Origin: an uncultured Eubacteriales bacterium
GTDB taxonomy: Bacteria > Bacillota > Clostridia > Christensenellales > CAG-138
Reading direction: 5' to 3'
Length of the DNA stretch: 10,114 nucleotides
Assembly (NCBI GenBank): GCA_900544965.1
Contig: UQXE01000050.1
Coordinates: forward strand, 1 to 10,114
In this document: positions 6,558-10,114 of the stretch, in pieces
Position numbering within the stretch: the first letter of the stretch is position 1
Layout of the letters: every line of letters starts with the position of its first letter
The notes under the pieces: model-generated
Databases searched by the model: none
Told to the model about the DNA's origin: nothing
What the model saw: the letters and a program-made list of their open reading frames with translations, nothing else
Made by a program: the position numbers and the translations under genes

Positions 6558-7592
6558 ATGAAAAAGTGCACCATCGGCGGCCAGGCCGTCATGGAAGGCG
6601 TAATGATGAAGTCGCCGCAGGGCATCGCCATGGCGGTGCGCAGGGAGGACGGCTCCATAGTAAAGGAGTTTAAGCCCTATCAGTCCAAAGCCAAGAAGGG
6701 GACGTTTCTGGGCTTTCCCATAGTGCGCGGCGTGGTGGCGTTTGTCGAATCGCTCCAGGTCGGGATGAAAACCATCACGCGTTCGGCCGAGCTGGCGGGC
6801 ATAGAGATGGACGAGGAGCCTACAAGGTTTGAAAAATGGCTGTCAAAGGTGTTTGGCAAATCGGTGGAGAAAATTGTAATCGGCATCGCCGTGGCGCTCG
6901 CGCTTGTAATGTCGGTAGGCCTGTTTATGCTGCTGCCAACTCTGGCCGCCGACCTGATATTCGGGCCGGAGGTGTCGTCCGCGTGGAAAAGCCTTACGGC
7001 GGGCGGGGCGCGCCTGCTGATATTCCTTGGGTATATAGTCCTTGTGTCACAGATGAAGGATATAAAGCGCGTGTTCATGTACCATGGCGCCGAGCACAAG
7101 ACCATCGCCTGCTACGAGGCCGACGAGGAGCTTACCCCTGAAAACGCGAGAAAGCACAAAAGGCTGCATCCCAGATGCGGAACCAACTACCTGTTCCTTG
7201 TCATGGCGGTTTCTATCCTGTTCTTCTCAGCCGTAGGCTGGAGCGACAACAAGCTGATCCTGTTTGGGTCGCGCATAGTGCTCCTGCCCGTTGTGGCGGG
7301 CTTCTCCTACGAGGTGCTGCAGCTTGCGGCCAAGTACGACAACATCCTTACAAAGATAGTTCGCGCCCCGGGCATGGCGCTGCAGCTCATTACCACAAAG
7401 GAGCCGACCGACGACATGCTGGAGGTGGCGATAGCATCCTTCAACGTGGCGATGGATCCGCAAATACTGGTTCGCGAAAGCGAGGAAGCCGCCGCAAAGG
7501 CCCAGGCGGACAAGGCTGCGGAAGCAGGCGAGGGCGATGAAAACGCGCCGGCCCCCGCCGCGGAAACGGCCGTGTGCGGAGGAAACGCATAG
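6558..7592 (+). CDS. yqhQ: DUF1385 (YqhQ family) multi-pass membrane protein
   Basis: This is a member of the DUF1385/YqhQ family, widespread in Firmicutes and without a settled function as far as I know; it has been described as a possible metal-dependent enzyme. Family hallmarks are IGGQAVMEGVMMKSP (6-20), HGAEHKTI (176-183) and LHPRCGTNY (203-211); the His, Glu and Cys residues here could bind metal, which is inference. Hydrophobic segments at about 106-131, 152-166, 211-227 and 233-254 suggest four membrane passes. The tail after about 300 is Ala/Glu-rich and low in complexity. The product is 344 aa from the ATG at 6558; 6555 is nearly as likely. prmC follows 29 bp later, the common clostridial order DUF1385-prmC-prfA. 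Confidence 0.93.
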   Translation: MKKCTIGGQAVMEGVMMKSPQGIAMAVRREDGSIVKEFKPYQSKAKKGTFLGFPIVRGVVAFVESLQVGMKTITRSAELAGIEMDEEPTRFEKWLSKVFGKSVEKIVIGIAVALALVMSVGLFMLLPTLAADLIFGPEVSSAWKSLTAGGARLLIFLGYIVLVSQMKDIKRVFMYHGAEHKTIACYEADEELTPENARKHKRLHPRCGTNYLFLVMAVSILFFSAVGWSDNKLILFGSRIVLLPVVAGFSYEVLQLAAKYDNILTKIVRAPGMALQLITTKEPTDDMLEVAIASFNVAMDPQILVRESEEAAAKAQADKAAEAGEGDENAPAPAAETAVCGGNA

Positions 7593-7621
7593 CTGCCATA
7601 AACGGCGGCTTGCATTTAATT

Positions 7622-8470
7622 ATGATCGAATTTTCAGGTGAAAACACCATACATGAGGTGAGAAGTGCGCTAAAGGGCGCGCTTTTTGCCGCCGCGCAAG
7701 AGGAAGCGGCCGGTCAGGCGGCCATAATGCTTGAGGCTGTAACAGGGATGGACGAACTTGAACTGCTGCTCAGGCGCGGCGAACGGCTTGACCCAATAAA
7801 GCTTGCCGAGCTTAAGCGCATGACGCGGCGCAGGCTTTCAGGGGAGCCGCTTCAGTATATCCTTGGCGAATGGGAGTTCATGGGGCTTAAGCTTATCATG
7901 CGCCCATGCGCGCTTATTCCCCGCCAGGATACCGAAACAGTCGCCGAAGCCGCGCTTGCGCTGGCAAAGGAGCGCGGCTTCAGGACCGCGCTTGACCTTT
8001 GCTGCGGCACAGGCTGTATTGGCATAAGCCTGGCGGCCCTGGGCGGCCTTGACGTGACCATGTCCGACATAAGCGGCGAGTGCGTGGCGCTCGCGCGGGA
8101 GAACGCCGCCAAGCATGGGATAAGCGCGCAATTCGCCGAGGGGGACCTCTTCTCGGCGCTGTCAGGCGCGCGGTTTGACCTGATCGTGTGCAATCCGCCC
8201 TATATACCATCGGGCGACATCGAATCGCTTCAGCGCGAGGTGAAAAACGAGCCGCGCCGCGCCCTTGACGGCGGAAAGGACGGCCTTGACTTTTACCGGC
8301 GCATAAGCGTGCAATACCAACGTCATCTTAACCCCGGCGGCGCGCTTTTGCTCGAGATCGGCTTTGACCAGGCCGAAGCGGTGCGCGGAATGTTTGGCGG
8401 CGCAAGGGTGGTTAAAGACCTCGGCGGGAACGACCGCTGCGTAATAGCCGGTTCGCTGAGTGAAATATGA
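7622..8470 (+). CDS. prmC: Peptide chain release factor N5-glutamine methyltransferase
   Basis: PrmC (HemK) uses S-adenosylmethionine to methylate the Gln of the GGQ motif in release factors, raising termination efficiency. The 282-aa product has the helical substrate-binding N-domain with GEPLQYILGEWEF (74-86) and LIPRQDTETV (98-107), then a Rossmann methyltransferase fold with the cofactor motif DLCCGTGCIG (125-134). The catalytic NPPY is at 191-194, which clamps the target glutamine. The start is uncertain. The ATG at 7622 gives a usual-length N-terminus but has only a weak GGCGG upstream. The frame is open to a GTG at 7574, overlapping yqhQ, which would add 16 residues with no family-like sequence. 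Its substrate gene prfA is next. Confidence 0.96.
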   Translation: MIEFSGENTIHEVRSALKGALFAAAQEEAAGQAAIMLEAVTGMDELELLLRRGERLDPIKLAELKRMTRRRLSGEPLQYILGEWEFMGLKLIMRPCALIPRQDTETVAEAALALAKERGFRTALDLCCGTGCIGISLAALGGLDVTMSDISGECVALARENAAKHGISAQFAEGDLFSALSGARFDLIVCNPPYIPSGDIESLQREVKNEPRRALDGGKDGLDFYRRISVQYQRHLNPGGALLLEIGFDQAEAVRGMFGGARVVKDLGGNDRCVIAGSLSEI

Positions 8471-8471
8471 G

Positions 8472-8494
8472 CGGGCGGGTTGTTTACGCGCCCG
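8472..8494 (+). terminator. Weak terminator-like hairpin after prmC
   Basis: CGGGCG (8472-8477) pairs with CGCCCG (8489-8494) around an 11-nt loop, starting 2 nt after the prmC stop. The following bases are A/T-rich but not a T-run, so termination would be partial at best. Confidence 0.3.
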
Positions 8495-8503
8495 AATACG
8501 TAT

Positions 8504-8509
8504 TATAAT
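8504..8509 (+). promoter_or_regulatory. Possible -10 element of a prfA promoter
   Basis: A perfect TATAAT stands here. No good -35 exists: TGTTTA at 17 bp spacing, or TTTACG at 15 bp. There is no TG extension. It would give prfA a leader of about 280 nt. Confidence 0.35.
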
Positions 8510-8683
8510 AGAGGGTAAGCGCAAGGTGAGCTTAGATTAGGAAAACATCGCCGCAAAGGAAGCCCTTTTTGCGGAAGACGCGCGAAAGTGGGAGTATACC
8601 AAAGCGCTGTTCCGGCCGGCGCTGGCAAAGCGGATACTTCAAACAGCTCTTTTTGCGGTCTTTTAGTTATGAGACGAGCGGTT

Positions 8684-8712
8684 TTATTGCAAAGCGCGTA
8701 GCTTCGCAATAA
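8684..8712 (+). promoter_or_regulatory. Hairpin upstream of prfA
   Basis: TTATTGC (8684-8690) pairs with GCAATAA (8706-8712). Inside, after one A/C mismatch, AAGC (8692-8695) pairs with GCTT (8701-8704) around a 5-nt loop. This 11-bp interrupted stem would lie in a prfA leader. No U-tract follows, so it is not a clear terminator. Confidence 0.45.
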
Positions 8713-8794
8713 TGCTATGCGGCGGCGTCTTCCGTTTCAGGAGGATATTTTCCGGCTCCCATTAAATTTATTTGATCATTATCAGAGGTGCAGC

Positions 8795-9862
8795 GTGTTT
8801 GAAAAACTGGAAGCGATAAAGAGAAGATACGACGAACTTGGCGGGTTTCTGGGCCTGCCCGACGCCATGAACGACCGAAAGCAATGGCAGGACGCGCTGA
8901 AGGAGCGCGCGTCGCTTGACGAGATCGTGGGCGCATACGTCGAGTACAATGACGTATGCGCTGAGATCGCGGCGTTGGAGGATATGATGCACGGCGCCGA
9001 GCCCGAGCTTAAGGAGCTGATCCAGCAGGAACAGCCCGCGCTCGTTGAAAAGCGGGAAAGCCTTGCTGAACGGCTTAAGGTCCTGCTTTTGCCAAAGGAC
9101 CCCAACGACAGCCGCAACGTCATGATTGAAATCCGCGCGGGGACGGGAGGGGACGAGGCGGCGCTGTTCGGAGCCGTTCTTTTGAGGATGTACCAGCGCT
9201 ATGCCGAGCGGCACGGGCTTAAAGCCGAGCTGCTGTCCTCGGCCGAAACCGAGATGGGCGGCGTTAAGGAGGCGGTGCTTGCGCTGCGCGGCAGGGGCGC
9301 CTACAGCCAGCTCAAATACGAAAGCGGGGTTCACCGCGTACAGCGCGTGCCGGAAACCGAATCCCAGGGCCGCATACATACTAGCGCCGCCACTGTGGCC
9401 GTGCTGCCCGAAGCCGAAGACGTAGAGGTGGAACTGAACATGGCCGACCTGCGCATAGACACATACCGTTCAAGCGGCGCGGGCGGCCAGCATGTAAACA
9501 AGACCGAAAGCGCGATACGCATTACCCACCTGCCTACGGGGCTGGTGGTGCAGTGCCAGGACGAAAAATCCCAGCTTAAGAACAAGGAACAGGCGCTGAG
9601 GGTGCTGAAAACACGGCTTTTGTCCATGTACAGGGCCGAGCGCGAGGCAAAGGAGGCCTCGGACCGGCGCAGCCAGGTGGGCTCCGGCGACAGGTCCGAG
9701 AGAATCCGCACCTACAACTTTCCGCAGAGCCGCGTAACCGACCACAGGATAGGGCTTACGCTGTATAAGCTCGACGCCTTTATCGACGGCGACATGGACG
9801 AGGTGATCGAAGCGCTTGCGGCGGCCGACAGGGCCGCCAGAATGGAGACGTCCCAGCTTTGA
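8795..9862 (+). CDS. prfA: Peptide chain release factor 1
   Basis: RF1 reads UAA and UAG in the ribosomal A site and triggers peptide release. The 355-aa product has normal length. The stop-codon-reading PxT motif is PET (186-188) in RVPETESQGR. The peptidyl-transferase motif GGQ is at 230-232 in SGAGGQHVNKTES, and Gln232 is the expected target of PrmC encoded just upstream. I chose the GTG at 8795, preceded by AGAGGTG with about 4-nt spacing, because MFEKLEAIKRRYDEL is the family N-terminus. The frame is open 26 codons further, to an ATG at 8717, but those residues are not RF1-like. The last 18 codons fall inside a 127-bp tandem repeat that continues past the stop. Confidence 0.97.
   Translation: MFEKLEAIKRRYDELGGFLGLPDAMNDRKQWQDALKERASLDEIVGAYVEYNDVCAEIAALEDMMHGAEPELKELIQQEQPALVEKRESLAERLKVLLLPKDPNDSRNVMIEIRAGTGGDEAALFGAVLLRMYQRYAERHGLKAELLSSAETEMGGVKEAVLALRGRGAYSQLKYESGVHRVQRVPETESQGRIHTSAATVAVLPEAEDVEVELNMADLRIDTYRSSGAGGQHVNKTESAIRITHLPTGLVVQCQDEKSQLKNKEQALRVLKTRLLSMYRAEREAKEASDRRSQVGSGDRSERIRTYNFPQSRVTDHRIGLTLYKLDAFIDGDMDEVIEALAAADRAARMETSQL
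9761..9809 (+). repeat. Coding ancestor segment of the tandem repeat (diverged match to 9888-9936)
   Basis: These 49 bases inside prfA match 9888-9936 at 37 positions. The downstream version reads like a decayed copy of the RF1 C-terminal codons. In-frame codons for Tyr-Lys, Ile, Met and Glu-Val-Ile survive, and a TAA replaces the Glu codon after Ile. The downstream copy is therefore an old duplication of the gene's 3' end. Confidence 0.75.
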
Positions 9863-10114
9863 GGGAGGATTTATCCGCCTGAAAATGCCGTATAAGCCCA
9901 CCGCCCTTATCGGCGGCGGTATGGCTGAGGTGATATAAGCGCTTGCGGCGGCCGACAGGGCCGCCAGAATGGAGACGTCCCAGCTTTGAGGGAGGATTTA
10001 TCCGCCTGAAAATGCCGTATAAGCCCACCGCCCTTATCGGCGGCGGTATGGCTGAGGTGATATAAGCGCTTGCGGCGGCCGACAGGGCCGCCAGAATGGA
10101 GACGTCCCAGCTTT
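9810..10114 (+). repeat. 127-bp exact tandem repeat spanning the prfA stop codon (2.4 copies, runs off the window)
   Basis: Units at 9810-9936, 9937-10063 and 10064-10114 (partial) are identical wherever they can be compared. Each carries the last 53 bases of prfA with its stop, then GGGAGG, then the decayed prfA-like segment. Each unit can form a 7-bp G+C hairpin (9820-9826 with 9832-9838 in the first) and a 5-bp hairpin (9901-9905 with 9912-9916). No T-run follows either. The perfect identity means recent expansion or an assembly effect at a sequence end. Confidence 0.9.

Larger units (their letters stand above)
8471..8794 (+). other. 324-bp prmC-prfA intergenic region with hairpins and no supportable gene
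   Basis: It holds a hairpin after prmC (8472-8494), a perfect -10 (8504-8509), an imperfect CCGCAAA/TTTGCGG stem in 8551-8573, and a strong hairpin at 8684-8712. The string CTTTTTGCGG occurs near 8564 and almost again near 8658. A 41-codon open stretch (8541-8663) has no start codon and follows a TAG. I see no known riboswitch or leader consensus. It could be a long prfA leader, a decayed gene, or another dispersed repeat of this genome. Confidence 0.5.

Noticed and set aside
7574..7621. Longer prmC start at the GTG of 7574, overlapping yqhQ
   Set aside because: The extra 16 residues are not PrmC-like and no ribosome site precedes the GTG. Not fully excluded, because the ATG at 7622 also has a weak site.
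8526..8666. Possible small or broken gene starting GTG at 8526, with a plausible peptide in 8541-8663
   Set aside because: A TAG follows four codons after the GTG, and no start codon exists in the 41 open codons after it. Without homology I cannot call a pseudogene.
8503..8709. A 68-codon minus-strand frame in the prmC-prfA gap
   Set aside because: It starts with TTG within a hairpin, has no ribosome site, is opposite the flanking genes and resembles no family I know. It is more likely a chance frame across a structured spacer.
9886..9936. A 17-codon ORF (starting MPYKPTALIGGG) after prfA
   Set aside because: It is a decayed copy of the prfA 3' end. The GGGAGG upstream is 17 nt from the ATG, too far for normal initiation.

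Overview
The window carries two divergent housekeeping gene clusters of a G+C-rich, probably Clostridia-type Firmicute. The evidence is a short Gram-positive-type GyrB (644 aa), a DUF1385/YqhQ gene next to prmC and prfA (a common clostridial neighbourhood), strong Shine-Dalgarno sites and TGnTATAAT promoters. No finer placement is possible from this sequence alone.

Left cluster (minus strand, about 6154 down to 186): a near-consensus promoter drives recF, then gyrB, then an unrecognised 68-codon gene, then gyrA. This is a DNA-topology and repair operon. It lacks the usual dnaA-dnaN partners and the DUF370/remB gene often found beside recF/gyrB. Two small palindromes lie between gyrB and the 68-codon gene.

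Right cluster (plus strand, about 6506 to 9862): an extended -10 promoter drives a DUF1385 membrane protein gene, then prmC. After a 324-bp gap full of hairpins comes prfA. PrmC methylates the glutamine of the GGQ motif in release factor 1, the prfA product, so enzyme and substrate are neighbours.

The non-coding DNA holds the less ordinary content. A dispersed, strongly structured repeat occurs just after gyrA (1-181) and again, with its central module inverted, in the divergent region before recF (6291-6415), so it brackets the recF-gyrB-gyrA operon. At the right end, the last codons of prfA have seeded an exact 127-bp tandem repeat that runs off the window. The 8471-8794 gap has several hairpins, one strong -10 and no supportable gene. 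I see no CRISPR array, transposase, tRNA, rRNA or defence system.
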